From positions 1 through 55,200 of the forward strand of contig JBKPOY010000007.1 of assembly GCA_046733295.1 (NCBI GenBank): DNA of 55,200 nt, given 5' to 3'. The notes under the pieces were generated by a model. It saw only the letters and a program-made list of their open reading frames with translations. It had not been told where the DNA came from and ran no database searches. Positions 23,806 through 32,562 of the stretch are shown in pieces. The DNA is from 13-2-20CM-68-14 sp046733295 (GTDB taxonomy: Bacteria; Actinomycetota; Thermoleophilia; Gaiellales; Gaiellaceae). Position 1 is the stretch's first letter, and every line of letters starts with the position of its first letter. The position numbers were made by a program, and so were the translations under genes.

Positions 23806-25371
23806 GTGAGAGGCGCGATCGCAGCCGGGCACGCTCTGACCGCCGAGAGCGGCGCGGACGTCCTCCGCGCGGGCGGGAACGCCGTCGACGCATGCATCGC
23901 CGCGGCGTTCACTTCGTGGGTCGTCGAGAGCCCGTTGACGGGCCCGGGCGGCGGGGGCTTCCTCCTCGTGCACAGGGCGCGCGACGACTCGGTGCGGCTG
24001 CTCGACTTCTTCGCCGCGATCCCGGGCCGGGGCCTCGATCCGTCTCGGGTGCGGGAGATGGAGGAGGTCGACGTCGAGTTCGACCGCGACACCTCACAGG
24101 TCTTCCGGATCGGCGCCGCTTCCTGCGCGGTGCCGGGCACGGTCGCCGGCCTCGCGTCGGCGCACGCCGCCTACGGCACGATCCCCTGGGGTCGCCTCCT
24201 AGAGCCGGCGATCGCTCTGGCGCGCGAGGGGTTCGAGCTCACGCGCCAGCAGGCCTACCTGCACGCGATCCTCGACCTGATCCTCCGCCACACGGAGTCC
24301 GGACGCGAGATCTACGGTCCCGAGGGCAGGCTCGTCGCGGGCGCCCAGCTGGTGCTGGCCGACCTCGCGCGCACGCTCGAGGAGCTGGCCGAGCAGGGGG
24401 GCGCCGCGTTCTATGGAGGCGAGCTCGGCCGGCGTCTCTGCGAGCACGTGCTCGCAGAGGGCGGCAGCCTGACGGCCGAGGATCTTGCCGCGTACCGCGT
24501 CATCGCTCGGCGCCCGATCCGGGTCGCCTTCGGCCGCCACGAGTTCGTGACGAACCCACCGCCGTCGTCCGGCGGCCTGCTGATCGGCTACGGCCTCCTC
24601 TTGCTCGACCGGCTCGGCTTGGACACGAAGCCCGGCAGCGCCGAAGCGGTCGCGCGGCTCGCCGAGGTGATGCGGGAGCAGACCCGTGCGCGTGGAGGCA
24701 GGTTCGCGACCGACCTCTACCGAGGCGGCCTCACCCGGACTCTCTACGCGGACGGGACGGTGGCGTCGGGGGTCGAGCGGATTCGCGCCCGCGAGGCCGG
24801 ACGCGTCGAGAAGGCCGGAGCGCCGGGCACCACCCACATCTCCGTCGTCGACGCCGCCGGCAACGCGGCCTCGCTGACTGCCTCGAACGGTTCCGGCTCC
24901 GGCGTGGTCGTTCCCGGCACGGGCATCCACCTGAACAACATGCTCGGCGAGTACGACCTGAACCCGGTTCGCCGGAGCGCCGGCTCCTCGACGGGTCGCC
25001 GGCTGACGAGCATGATGGCGCCGTCGCTGGTCCTGGAGGGCGAGCGGCCGCGGCTCGTCGTCGGCAGCGCCGGCTCGGTGCGGCTCCGCGGGGCGATCCT
25101 CCAGATCGTCGTCAACGTCGCCGTCCACGGCATGTCCGTGGCGGAGGCGCTGGAGCAGCCGCGGGTGCACGTCGAAGAGCCGTACGTCCACTGTGAGGGC
25201 GGCTCGGATCCCGCCGAGCTCGACCGCCTGGAGGAATGGGGATACGACCTGGTGCGCTGGCGGCGTCGCAACCTGTACTTCGGCGGGGCCTCCGCGGTCG
25301 AGCTGCGCGAGGACGGCTCGCTCGCGGCAGCGGGGGATCCGCGGCGCGGCGGCCACGGCGTGGTCGTTTGA
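23806..25371 (+). CDS. ggt: Gamma-glutamyltransferase
   Basis: 521 aa, GTG start. An N-terminal nucleophile hydrolase that cleaves itself: the nucleophile is the first Thr of GTTHISVVDAAGN (Thr342), which becomes the N terminus of the small subunit. Other family marks: AGHALTAESGADVLRAGGNAVDACIAA, ESPLTGPGGGGFLLVH, TNPPPSSGG, NGSGSGVVVPGTGIHLNNMLGEYDLNP and SAGSVRLRGAILQIVVN. No signal peptide is visible, so it may be cytoplasmic, unlike the exported enzyme of Gram-negatives. It transfers or hydrolyses gamma-glutamyl groups, for example of glutathione or poly-glutamate-like compounds. A GNAT and a DedA gene are joined to it by overlaps. Confidence 0.92.
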   Translation: MRGAIAAGHALTAESGADVLRAGGNAVDACIAAAFTSWVVESPLTGPGGGGFLLVHRARDDSVRLLDFFAAIPGRGLDPSRVREMEEVDVEFDRDTSQVFRIGAASCAVPGTVAGLASAHAAYGTIPWGRLLEPAIALAREGFELTRQQAYLHAILDLILRHTESGREIYGPEGRLVAGAQLVLADLARTLEELAEQGGAAFYGGELGRRLCEHVLAEGGSLTAEDLAAYRVIARRPIRVAFGRHEFVTNPPPSSGGLLIGYGLLLLDRLGLDTKPGSAEAVARLAEVMREQTRARGGRFATDLYRGGLTRTLYADGTVASGVERIRAREAGRVEKAGAPGTTHISVVDAAGNAASLTASNGSGSGVVVPGTGIHLNNMLGEYDLNPVRRSAGSSTGRRLTSMMAPSLVLEGERPRLVVGSAGSVRLRGAILQIVVNVAVHGMSVAEALEQPRVHVEEPYVHCEGGSDPAELDRLEEWGYDLVRWRRRNLYFGGASAVELREDGSLAAAGDPRRGGHGVVV

Positions 25372-25874
25372 CCGACGTGATCGTGAGGCGGGCGACGCCG
25401 GGCGACGCCGCCGGGCTCGTCGCGCTCGGGCGGGAGGTCGGCGCGGAGCCCGAGGGTTGGCTGATCACGGACGGCGATTGGCGCGACGTCGGCGAGGAGC
25501 GGCGCTACCTCCGGGCGATCCGGCGCACGCCGCATGCCGCCGTGTTCGTCGCCGAGGCCGACGACAGGATCATCGGGCGGCTCTCGCTCGCCCGCGACTC
25601 GCATCCGGCGAGCCCGCACGTCGCCGACCTCGGACTGATGGTCGAAGCCGGGTACCGGCGCCAGGGGATCGGCACCGCGCTGCTCGACCAGGCGGTCGAG
25701 TGGGCCCGGGAGGTGGGCGTCGAGAAGATCGAGCTCCACGTCTTTCCGCACAACGAGGCCGCGATCAGGCTCTACGAGCGGTTCGGGTTCGAGCGCGAGG
25801 GAATCCGCCGCCGTCATTACCGGCGCCGGGACGAGCGCCTCGACGCCGTGCTGATGGCCCTGCACGTCTCCTAA
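25368..25874 (+). CDS. GNAT-family N-acetyltransferase
   Basis: 168 aa. The TTG start overlaps the ggt stop (TTGA), so it is translationally coupled; a GTG at 25377 is the alternative. The acetyl-CoA loop is VEAGYRRQGIGTALLDQAVEWA, followed by IELHVFPHNEAAIRLYERFGFEREGIRR, both classical GNAT segments. It resembles the RimI/YhhY-like group. The substrate is unknown. Confidence 0.85.
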   Translation: MTDVIVRRATPGDAAGLVALGREVGAEPEGWLITDGDWRDVGEERRYLRAIRRTPHAAVFVAEADDRIIGRLSLARDSHPASPHVADLGLMVEAGYRRQGIGTALLDQAVEWAREVGVEKIELHVFPHNEAAIRLYERFGFEREGIRRRHYRRRDERLDAVLMALHVS

Positions 25875-26470
25875 TGGAGTCGCTCGTCCAGGACTACGGG
25901 CTCGTCGTGCTCTTCCTGCTGATCGGAATGGAGTCCGCCGGGGTCCCTCTCCCGGGGGAAACCGCCCTCGTTGCGGCCGGCGTTCTTGCCTCGCGCGGCA
26001 AGTTCGACATCACGGCCGTGGTCGTCGTCGCGGCGGCCGCCGCGATCGTCGGCGACAACGTCGGCTACTGGATCGGAAGAGGCGGCGGCCGCAAGCTCCT
26101 TACCCGCTGGCCCTGGCTCGAGCGTCACGCCTCGCGCGTTCTGCCGTGGTCGGAGCGGTTTTTCGCGCGGCACGGCCCCAAGACGATCTTTCTCGGCCGC
26201 TTCGTCGCCGTCCTGCGCGTGACCGCGGCCTGGCTGGCCGGTGTGAGCAAGATGCACTGGTGGCGGTTTTTCCTCTGGAATGCCGCCGGCGGGATCTGCT
26301 GGGCGCTCTTGGTCGGGCTCATCGCCTACTTCCTCGGCCAGGCGGCCGCCGATGCGGTCAATCGCTACGGGCTGATAGGAGGAGGCGCCGTGGTCGGGCT
26401 ACTCGCGACCGGGGCGCTTGCTCTCCACGTCTGGCGGCGCCGCGTCTTCGAGGCGGAGAGCGAGGGTTAA
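25874..26470 (+). CDS. DedA-family membrane protein
   Basis: 198 aa; ATG overlaps the previous stop (TAATG). DedA signatures: ESAGVPLPGETALVAAGVLASRG, GDNVGYWIGRGGGRKLL, FFARHGPKTIFLGRFVAVLRVTAAWLAG and WNAAGGICWALLVGLIAYFLG. Family members flip undecaprenyl phosphate or phosphatidylethanolamine across the inner membrane. It is third in the ggt-GNAT-dedA transcript. Confidence 0.9.
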   Translation: MESLVQDYGLVVLFLLIGMESAGVPLPGETALVAAGVLASRGKFDITAVVVVAAAAAIVGDNVGYWIGRGGGRKLLTRWPWLERHASRVLPWSERFFARHGPKTIFLGRFVAVLRVTAAWLAGVSKMHWWRFFLWNAAGGICWALLVGLIAYFLGQAAADAVNRYGLIGGGAVVGLLATGALALHVWRRRVFEAESEG

Positions 26471-26507
26471 AGAGGGTTTCGGGCCTGCGGCTTGAACTCT
26501 GTCGGCC

Positions 26508-27080
26508 GTGGCCATGCTGGCGGGGTTGTGCGAAGCGGTGGACGCTCGTCCGTACATGCGGGGGCACGGCGCGCGGGTCAGCGCCCTTGCCGAAACGGTC
26601 GCGCTGCGCCTCGGGTGGGGAGCGGCGCGGCTGCAGCGGCTGCGGGTCGGCGCGCGGCTCCACGACCTGGGCAAGCTTTCGGTCGCAGACGCGATCTGGC
26701 ACAAGCCGGGCCGCCTCACCGACCGGGAGTACGAGGAGATCCAGCGCCATCCCGCCGCCGGCGCGAGGATGCTGGCACGGCTGCCCGAGTTTCGGTTCAC
26801 GATTCCCTATGTGCTCTTCCACCACGAGCGGTGGGACGGCGAGGGCTACCCCTCCGGCAAGGCGGGGCACGCGATCCCTCTGGAAGCCCGAGTCCTCGCG
26901 GTCGCCGACGCGTTCGACGCGATGACGTCCCCACGCGCGTACTGCGGCCCGATCGGCCACGAAGAGGCGTTGGCGGAGATCGACCGCTGCGCGGGAACCC
27001 AGTTCGACCCGATGGTCGCCGGCGTCTTCGTCGAGCTCGTCCAGGAGCGCGCGCCCCGGCTCATGGCCGCCGACGGCTAG
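26508..27080 (+). CDS. HD-GYP domain phosphodiesterase
   Basis: 190 aa, GTG start; essentially one HD-GYP domain without a sensory part. Metal ligands: RGHGARVSALA, LHDLGKL (HD), QRHPAAGARML, and the GYP stretch HHERWDGEGYPSG; VADAFDAMTSPRAY follows. HD-GYP proteins hydrolyse cyclic di-GMP or related dinucleotides. No receiver domain or cyclase is nearby. It faces a dehydrogenase gene tail to tail. Confidence 0.88.
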   Translation: MAMLAGLCEAVDARPYMRGHGARVSALAETVALRLGWGAARLQRLRVGARLHDLGKLSVADAIWHKPGRLTDREYEEIQRHPAAGARMLARLPEFRFTIPYVLFHHERWDGEGYPSGKAGHAIPLEARVLAVADAFDAMTSPRAYCGPIGHEEALAEIDRCAGTQFDPMVAGVFVELVQERAPRLMAADG

Positions 27081-27099
27081 CCGTATCCCGCCAAACTTT

Positions 27100-27122
27100 C
27101 CTAGTAACAGTCTGTTACTAGG
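27100..27122. repeat. Perfect 11-bp palindrome in convergent gap
   Basis: CCTAGTAACAG, one central T, CTGTTACTAGG. It fills the 49-bp gap between the HD-GYP and dehydrogenase gene ends. It is strikingly AT-rich for this DNA. It has the form of a dimeric repressor site, but its place after both genes fits a two-way terminator better; no T-tract is present. Confidence 0.6.
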
Positions 27123-27129
27123 CCTCGGA

Positions 27130-28200
27130 TCAGAGTGCGGACCAGACCTCGAGCTTCTGGCGGGTCCGGCGGATGACCTCGTCGGTGAACTCGGTCGTGC
27201 CGGCGTGGCCACCCAGGTCGGCCGTGCGCGTGCCGTCGGCGACCGCCTCGAGACACGCCTCGCGGATGGCACGAGACGCGGTCTGCGCGCGCTCGTCGCC
27301 GTAGCCGAGCAGCGCGGCGCCCGCGAGGATCATCGCCATCGGGTTCGCGACGTCCTTCCCCTGGAGTGACGGCGCGGTGCCGTGGGCGGCCTCCGCCATC
27401 ACCGTTCGCGGCTCGAGCTCGTCGTCGAGGGCGATCAGCATCGACTCCGAGCCTGCGATCGAGCCGAAGAGAGGGAGGACGAGGTCGGAGAGGATGTCGC
27501 CGTCCCGGTTCAGCGACGGGATCACCAGTGGATCGCCGCTGGACGAGAGCAGGAGCGCGAAGGTCGCGTCGATCAGCTGCGGCTCGTAACGCACCTCGGC
27601 GTGGCGCTCGGCCGCGGCGTCCATCTCCTCCTTGAGCATCCCCTCGTAGATCGGGCTGACGGTGTACTTCGGCCCGCCGAACACCTTCGCGTCCGTCCGC
27701 TCGGCGAGCTGGAACGCGAACTCCGCGACGTCGCGGCAGACCGAACGCTCGATTCGCTCCGTCCGGAACGCGGCCTCGTCGGCGCCGTCGCCCTCGCGCC
27801 ACTCCTTGGCCCCGTATGCGTCGCCGACCGCCATTCGCACCACGGAGATCGGCGCGTGCACGCCGCCGATCGGGGCGACCCCGGGGATCCGGCGGCCGGT
27901 GCGGACGATCACCCTGCCGTCGATCTCCTCGCGCAGGATCCGGTTCGGGGAGCCGACGTCTTCGGCCCCCTCCGGCGTCACGGTCGCGGCCTTGAGGCCG
28001 AGCCCCGCCTGCTTCAACGCCGCTGCAGCCTCGTGCACGACGCCGTTCTTCGACGACCGCCGCGACTCCAGCGAGAGGTCATGGCGGGGAAACTCGAGCT
28101 CGACACCCGTCACGTCGGCGGCGAGCACCCGCAGCGACTGCTCGAGCAGCTCCTGCCCGGTCTCGTCGCCTTCGAGGACGACGATGGTCTTCGCGTCCAT
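27130..28200 (-). CDS. Isocitrate/isopropylmalate dehydrogenase family enzyme
   Basis: 356 aa. It shows the beta-decarboxylating dehydrogenase pattern: LEGDETGQELLEQSLRVL (N-terminal), VRTGRRIPGV, KVFGGPKYTVSPIYEGMLKEE, and the core NRDGDILSDLVLPLFGSIAG and AEAAHGTAPSLQGKDVANPMAMILAGAAL (cofactor and substrate site). It oxidises a 2-hydroxy dicarboxylate with NAD(P). Size and motifs are between ICDH and LeuB, and no leu genes are present, so the exact substrate stays open; NADP isocitrate dehydrogenase is my first guess. TAGAAT on the minus strand lies 9 nt before the ATG. Confidence 0.82.
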   Translation of the reverse strand: MDAKTIVVLEGDETGQELLEQSLRVLAADVTGVELEFPRHDLSLESRRSSKNGVVHEAAAALKQAGLGLKAATVTPEGAEDVGSPNRILREEIDGRVIVRTGRRIPGVAPIGGVHAPISVVRMAVGDAYGAKEWREGDGADEAAFRTERIERSVCRDVAEFAFQLAERTDAKVFGGPKYTVSPIYEGMLKEEMDAAAERHAEVRYEPQLIDATFALLLSSSGDPLVIPSLNRDGDILSDLVLPLFGSIAGSESMLIALDDELEPRTVMAEAAHGTAPSLQGKDVANPMAMILAGAALLGYGDERAQTASRAIREACLEAVADGTRTADLGGHAGTTEFTDEVIRRTRQKLEVWSAL

Positions 28201-28245
28201 GGGTGCGCGATTCTAGTAGCGGGATTACCCAGCGCCCTCGAGGGC

Positions 28246-29274
28246 ATGACGGGCAGCATGGCTAGAAGAGGGGGATGGACGCGCGCCGGGTCGCGGCGGA
28301 GCTTTCGCTACCTGGATTCGCGCGGGCGGCGGATCACCGACGAGGCCAAGCTCGAGCGGATCGAGGCGCTCCGCATCCCGCCCGCATGGCGAGAGGTCTG
28401 CATCTCGCCCCGGCCGACCGCGAAAGTCCAGGCGACCGGCCTCGACGCAGCGGGCAGGCGCCAGTACATCTACCACGACGATTATCGGGCCGCACAGGAG
28501 CAAGCGAAATTCGACAAGCTGACGCGCTTCGCCGACGCGCTGCCGGGATTGCGCGAAGCGATGGCGGAACACATCGAGCTCGAGGAGCTCGCGCTGGAAT
28601 GGACGTGCGCGGTCGCAGTTCGACTGATCAATCTCGGCTGGTTTCGCGTCGGGGGAGATCGGTATGTGAGGCGTCACCAGACATTTGGCATCACGACTCT
28701 TCGAAAGAGCCATGTCTCGGTGCGCGGAAGCCGCATCGCTTTTCGCTTCCGCGGCAAGCACCGCATCTGGGTGCGCACCGCGCTGGTCGACACGGAGCTC
28801 GCCGATGCGATGAAGGCTCTCCTCAAGGCGCCCGGCGGTAGAAGGCTGTTCCGCTACCGGCAGGACGGCGAGATCTACAACCTGACCGGGCGCCGCCTGA
28901 ACGAGTACATCGGCGAATTCATGGGCGAGGACTTCACGGCGAAGGACTTCCGCACCTGGGGCGGGACGCTGATCGCAGCGATCGCGCTTGCCGAGAAGGG
29001 ACCGGCGGACACCGAGGCCGAGGCAAAGCGCATTCTGGCAGGGGTCATGCGGACTGTGGGCGAACGGCTCGGAAACACCGCGGCAGTCGCGCGCTCTTCC
29101 TACGTGAGCCCGGCAGTCGTCGAGCAGTATCTCGACGGCCGCACGATCGACGATTTTCGCCCCAGACATCTGCGGGTCGTCGGGGCGCATGACATGGGGC
29201 TCGATCTCGAAGAACAAGCGCTTGTGAGCCTGCTCCGTTCTTGGCGAATTCGCCGGGCGCGCAAAGCTGCGTAG
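28246..29274 (+). CDS. DNA topoisomerase IB (poxvirus-like bacterial type)
   Basis: 342 aa from the ATG at 28246; an ATG at 28258 is the alternative. Features of the bacterial topoisomerase IB family: FRYLDSRGRRITDEAKLERIEALRIPPAW, YHDDYRAAQEQAKFDKL, an Arg of the active site in CAVAVRLINLGWFRVGGDRY, the Lys/Arg cluster TTLRKSHVSVRG, DFRTWGGT, and the Tyr in SSYVSPAVVEQY as likely nucleophile. It relaxes supercoils by a 3'-phosphotyrosyl intermediate. The gene is divergent from the dehydrogenase, with 45 bases between. Confidence 0.88.
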   Translation: MTGSMARRGGWTRAGSRRSFRYLDSRGRRITDEAKLERIEALRIPPAWREVCISPRPTAKVQATGLDAAGRRQYIYHDDYRAAQEQAKFDKLTRFADALPGLREAMAEHIELEELALEWTCAVAVRLINLGWFRVGGDRYVRRHQTFGITTLRKSHVSVRGSRIAFRFRGKHRIWVRTALVDTELADAMKALLKAPGGRRLFRYRQDGEIYNLTGRRLNEYIGEFMGEDFTAKDFRTWGGTLIAAIALAEKGPADTEAEAKRILAGVMRTVGERLGNTAAVARSSYVSPAVVEQYLDGRTIDDFRPRHLRVVGAHDMGLDLEEQALVSLLRSWRIRRARKAA

Positions 29275-29332
29275 AATTCATCTGGCATTTCCCTTAAGCT
29301 TTTCGCCGCCCCTACGCAAAGGAGATTCCAGG

Positions 29333-29530
29333 ATGGCTCGCAAGACGGTGCTCGTCTGTGATAACTGCGGCAAGGAAGTCGAAGAAGGTAAAGGCGCGAC
29401 GATGCGCGTCAACTATTCGGATGCACGTCGCGGCTCGAAACAGGCCGATCTTTGTGACGCCTGTGCGGGCAGCATGCCCGGTCACGCCGCCGCTCGACGC
29501 GGCCGGCGGCCGAAGTCCGTCGCGGCCTAG
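29333..29530 (+). CDS. Small zinc-ribbon protein with AT-hook-like tail
   Basis: 65 aa; AAAGGAG 8 nt before the ATG. Two CxxC pairs (CDNCGK at 9-14, CDACAG at 43-48) should bind one zinc; the C terminus RRGRRPKSVAA contains a GRRP core like an AT-hook that enters the DNA minor groove. The middle, GATMRVNYSDARRGSKQADL, resembles the Lsr2-like dimerisation strand pair. It may be a nucleoid-associated or regulatory DNA-binding protein. This is inferred from motifs. Confidence 0.75.
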   Translation: MARKTVLVCDNCGKEVEEGKGATMRVNYSDARRGSKQADLCDACAGSMPGHAAARRGRRPKSVAA

Positions 29531-29613
29531 CCCGCAAGGGCCGGTCCGCGAGCCCTTTTCGCACTTTCCGAACGAGCTCGGCGCGCGTCGGCAATCCCGT
29601 CTTGTGACGGGAC

Positions 29614-29619
29614 TACGAT
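29614..29619 (+). promoter_or_regulatory. -10 element of a leaderless promoter for addB
   Basis: TACGAT with 6 nt to the ATG at 29626 and no ribosome binding site. It would drive the addB-addA-nth transcript. Confidence 0.5.
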
Positions 29620-29625
29620 GGGCCG

Positions 29626-32562
29626 ATGGCCCTGACGCTGCTCGCCGGGCCCGCGAACGCGGGCAAGGTCGCCCTCCTGCTGGAGCGCTACCTCGCCACG
29701 CTCGCACACGAGCCGTTTCTGATCGTGCCGAACCGATCGGACGTCGACCGGGTCGAACGCCACCTGCTCGAACACTGCGGCGCCTTGATGGGCGGCGACA
29801 TCGGCACGTTCGACGGGCTCTTCGAGCGGCTCTCGCGCGCTGACCCCGGCGGCCACCGGCGCGTCGCCACCGACGCCCAGCGGAGCCTCATCGTCAGGCG
29901 TGTGATCGCGGACTCGGCGTTGAACGGGTGGACCCGCTCCGCTCGCTTCGGCGGCTTCGCCGACGCGCTCGCCGCGACCCTCGGGGAGCTCGAGTCGGCG
30001 CTGGTCGAGCCGGCAGAGCTGGACGACGACCTTGCCGGGCTCTACGGGAGCTATCGCGACGAGCTCGACCGCCTCGCGCTCTGGGACCGCGATCTCGAGC
30101 GGCGCCACGCCGCCGAGCGCCTGGGAAGCGACCTCGCCGCATGGGACGGCCGCCCGGTGTTCGCCTACGGCTTCGAGGATCTGACCGGCGCTCAGTGGGC
30201 GCTCCTTGAGGCGCTCGCCGCCCGCGCCGAGGTCACGGTCTCGCTCCCCTACGAGCCGGGGCGCCCCGCGTTCGCCTCGCTCGAGCGAACCGCGGCCGAC
30301 CTCTCCGCGCTTGCACGGCCGCGGATCGAAGAGCTTCCTCCGCGCCCCGACGTGCGGCCGCCCGCGCTCGCGCACCTCGAGCGTGCACTGTTCTCCGAGC
30401 GCGAGACGGGGCCGGTGGCCGAGCTCGACGCGACAGTCCGCTTCTTCGAGGCCGCGGGCCGCCGTGGCGCACTCGAGCTGGTCGGCGAGGAACTGCTGGA
30501 GCTGATCCGCGCAGGCACCGCCCCCGAGGAGATCGCCGTCGTCTGCCCGAGCACCGAGCGCTTCCGGGCGCCGCTCGAGACGGCATTCGGCTCGCTCGGC
30601 ATTCCCTATGCGGTCGAGGGCAGGATCCGCCTCGACCAGACCGCGTTCGGCGGGGCCCTGCTCGCGGTCCTCCGCTTCGCCTGGCAGGGCGGCACGCGCA
30701 CCGACCTCTACGCCTTCCTCCGCTCGCCGTACTCCGGGATCTCGCGCGCGAGTGTCGACTGGATCGAGGGCCGCCTGCGCGGTCGCGCGGTCGACGACGG
30801 AGCGCGGACGGAGGAGGAGACGATGCGCCTTCGCGACGGCCACCCGCTCCCACCGCTCGACCTGCTGAGGAAGGCGACGACCCCCCTGGACGCCGTGCGC
30901 GAACTCGGAGGCTTCATGCTGCGAGCCTCGTATGGGCTCGAGGCCCCGCCAGTCGGCGAGGAGTCGCGCCAGGATTTGCGCGCGTACGAGGCAGTCCGCC
31001 GCCTCGTCGAGGAGCTCGAAGGCTGGGTGGCCCTCGGTGGCTCGCTGACCTTCGACGAGATCGCCTCCGCACTGGAGCGAGCGCCGGTTCGCGCCGGCGG
31101 GCCGGGTGAACCCGGCCGCGTCGACGTGGTCGACCTCCTGCGCGCCCGTACGCGCCGCTACGAGGTCGTCTTCGTGCTCGGCCTCGAGGAAGGAACGCTG
31201 CCTCGCCGTGCCCAGACGTCCCCGTTCCTCGACGACGAGGCGCGGCGCGACCTCGACACTCGCGTTCGCCGCGCGCGGCTTACCGGCCCGGACTCCGTGG
31301 AGCGCGATCGCTACCTCTTCTACACCGCGTGCACGCGGGCCACACAAAGGCTGTACCTCGTCCGCGAAGCAGCGAGCGACGAGGGCGGCCCGCGCGAGCC
31401 GAGCCCGTTCTGGGACGAGGTGCGCGGGCTCTACCCGGCCGACGACGTCAGGCGCTCGACGACACGTCGGCCGCTCTCGGCGCTGACGTGGCCGGTCGAG
31501 CGCGCGCCGACGGAGCGTGAGCGCCTTCGCGGGCTCGCGGCGCTCGCACCCGTCGACGCAGAGGGGGCGCGCTCGCTCGCGGAAGCCAATGGATGGGAGC
31601 GACGGATCGATCGCGCCCTGGCCGCTTTCGCGCGGCCCACCAGGCTCACGCATCCGCTCGTCCTGGAGGAGCTCGCTGCGAAGACCAACTTCGGCGTGAC
31701 CGAGCTCGAGTCGTTCGCCGACTGTTCGTCGATCTGGTTCGTCGACCGGCTGATCTCTCCACGCACGATCGACCAGCAGGTCGATCCGCGGCTTCGCGGC
31801 CAGGTCGCACACTCCGCGCTGCACAAGTTCTTCGCGGGCCTTCCCAAGCGGCTCGGCGTCGAGAAGCTCGCTCCGGAGCAGCTCGACGAGGCCCTCGCGT
31901 TTCTCCGCGAATGCCTGACCGAGGCGCTCGAGGGGGTCCGGATGGAGCTGACGGAGCTCCAGCGGAGGGAGCTCGAGCAGGGTCTCCTGCGCGACCTCGA
32001 GCAGTTCGTGCGGGACGAGGCGTCGTCCGAGCTGCAGCTCGTCCCACGGCGCTTCGAAGTCTCGTTCGGCTCCGAGCGCTCGCCCCAGGAGCTGCAGCGC
32101 GGCCTCGATCTCGGCGGCTTCACGCTGTCGGGAAAGATCGACCGGATCGACCTCGACCCGTTCAGCGCTCGAGGGATCGTGCAGGACTACAAATCCGGCA
32201 AGACCGCGCACTCGGCGGCGCAGATCGAGTCGGAGCTGAAGCTCCAGATTCCGCTCTACATGCTCGTCCTGCGCGATCTGGTCGGCGTCGAGCCGCTCGG
32301 CGGGATCTACCGCGCGCTTTCGGGCAAGCGCGACGCGCGCGGCCTGCTCCGGGCCGAGGCCAAGGAGGACGGCGTACCGGGGTTCTCGCGGAACGATTAC
32401 CTCGACGAGGACGCGTTCTGGGGCCAGGTCGACCGCGCACAGGAGCTGGCGCGTAAGTTCGTGGAACGCATCCGCGACGGGGACGTCCGACACGACCCCA
32501 AGGGTGGCGATTGCCCGCCGTGGTGCGAGCTCTGGCGGATGTGCCGCGTGAGGCGGGCGTGA
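29626..32562 (+). CDS. addB: AddB-like subunit of the helicase-nuclease (PD-(D/E)XK)
   Basis: 978 aa. The N terminus has a P-loop remnant GPANAGKVALLL, followed by an inactive SF1 helicase-like body (LGLEEGTLPRRAQTSPFLDDEAR, YLFYTACTRATQRLYLVREA). The C-terminal RecB-family nuclease has GKIDRIDLDPFSARGIVQDYKSGK. Four Cys for an iron-sulphur cluster can be placed: one in ADCSSIW and three in DCPPWCELWRMC at the end. With AddA it would resect double-strand breaks and load RecA at Chi-like sites. The stop overlaps the addA start (GTGA). Confidence 0.85.
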   Translation: MALTLLAGPANAGKVALLLERYLATLAHEPFLIVPNRSDVDRVERHLLEHCGALMGGDIGTFDGLFERLSRADPGGHRRVATDAQRSLIVRRVIADSALNGWTRSARFGGFADALAATLGELESALVEPAELDDDLAGLYGSYRDELDRLALWDRDLERRHAAERLGSDLAAWDGRPVFAYGFEDLTGAQWALLEALAARAEVTVSLPYEPGRPAFASLERTAADLSALARPRIEELPPRPDVRPPALAHLERALFSERETGPVAELDATVRFFEAAGRRGALELVGEELLELIRAGTAPEEIAVVCPSTERFRAPLETAFGSLGIPYAVEGRIRLDQTAFGGALLAVLRFAWQGGTRTDLYAFLRSPYSGISRASVDWIEGRLRGRAVDDGARTEEETMRLRDGHPLPPLDLLRKATTPLDAVRELGGFMLRASYGLEAPPVGEESRQDLRAYEAVRRLVEELEGWVALGGSLTFDEIASALERAPVRAGGPGEPGRVDVVDLLRARTRRYEVVFVLGLEEGTLPRRAQTSPFLDDEARRDLDTRVRRARLTGPDSVERDRYLFYTACTRATQRLYLVREAASDEGGPREPSPFWDEVRGLYPADDVRRSTTRRPLSALTWPVERAPTERERLRGLAALAPVDAEGARSLAEANGWERRIDRALAAFARPTRLTHPLVLEELAAKTNFGVTELESFADCSSIWFVDRLISPRTIDQQVDPRLRGQVAHSALHKFFAGLPKRLGVEKLAPEQLDEALAFLRECLTEALEGVRMELTELQRRELEQGLLRDLEQFVRDEASSELQLVPRRFEVSFGSERSPQELQRGLDLGGFTLSGKIDRIDLDPFSARGIVQDYKSGKTAHSAAQIESELKLQIPLYMLVLRDLVGVEPLGGIYRALSGKRDARGLLRAEAKEDGVPGFSRNDYLDEDAFWGQVDRAQELARKFVERIRDGDVRHDPKGGDCPPWCELWRMCRVRRA

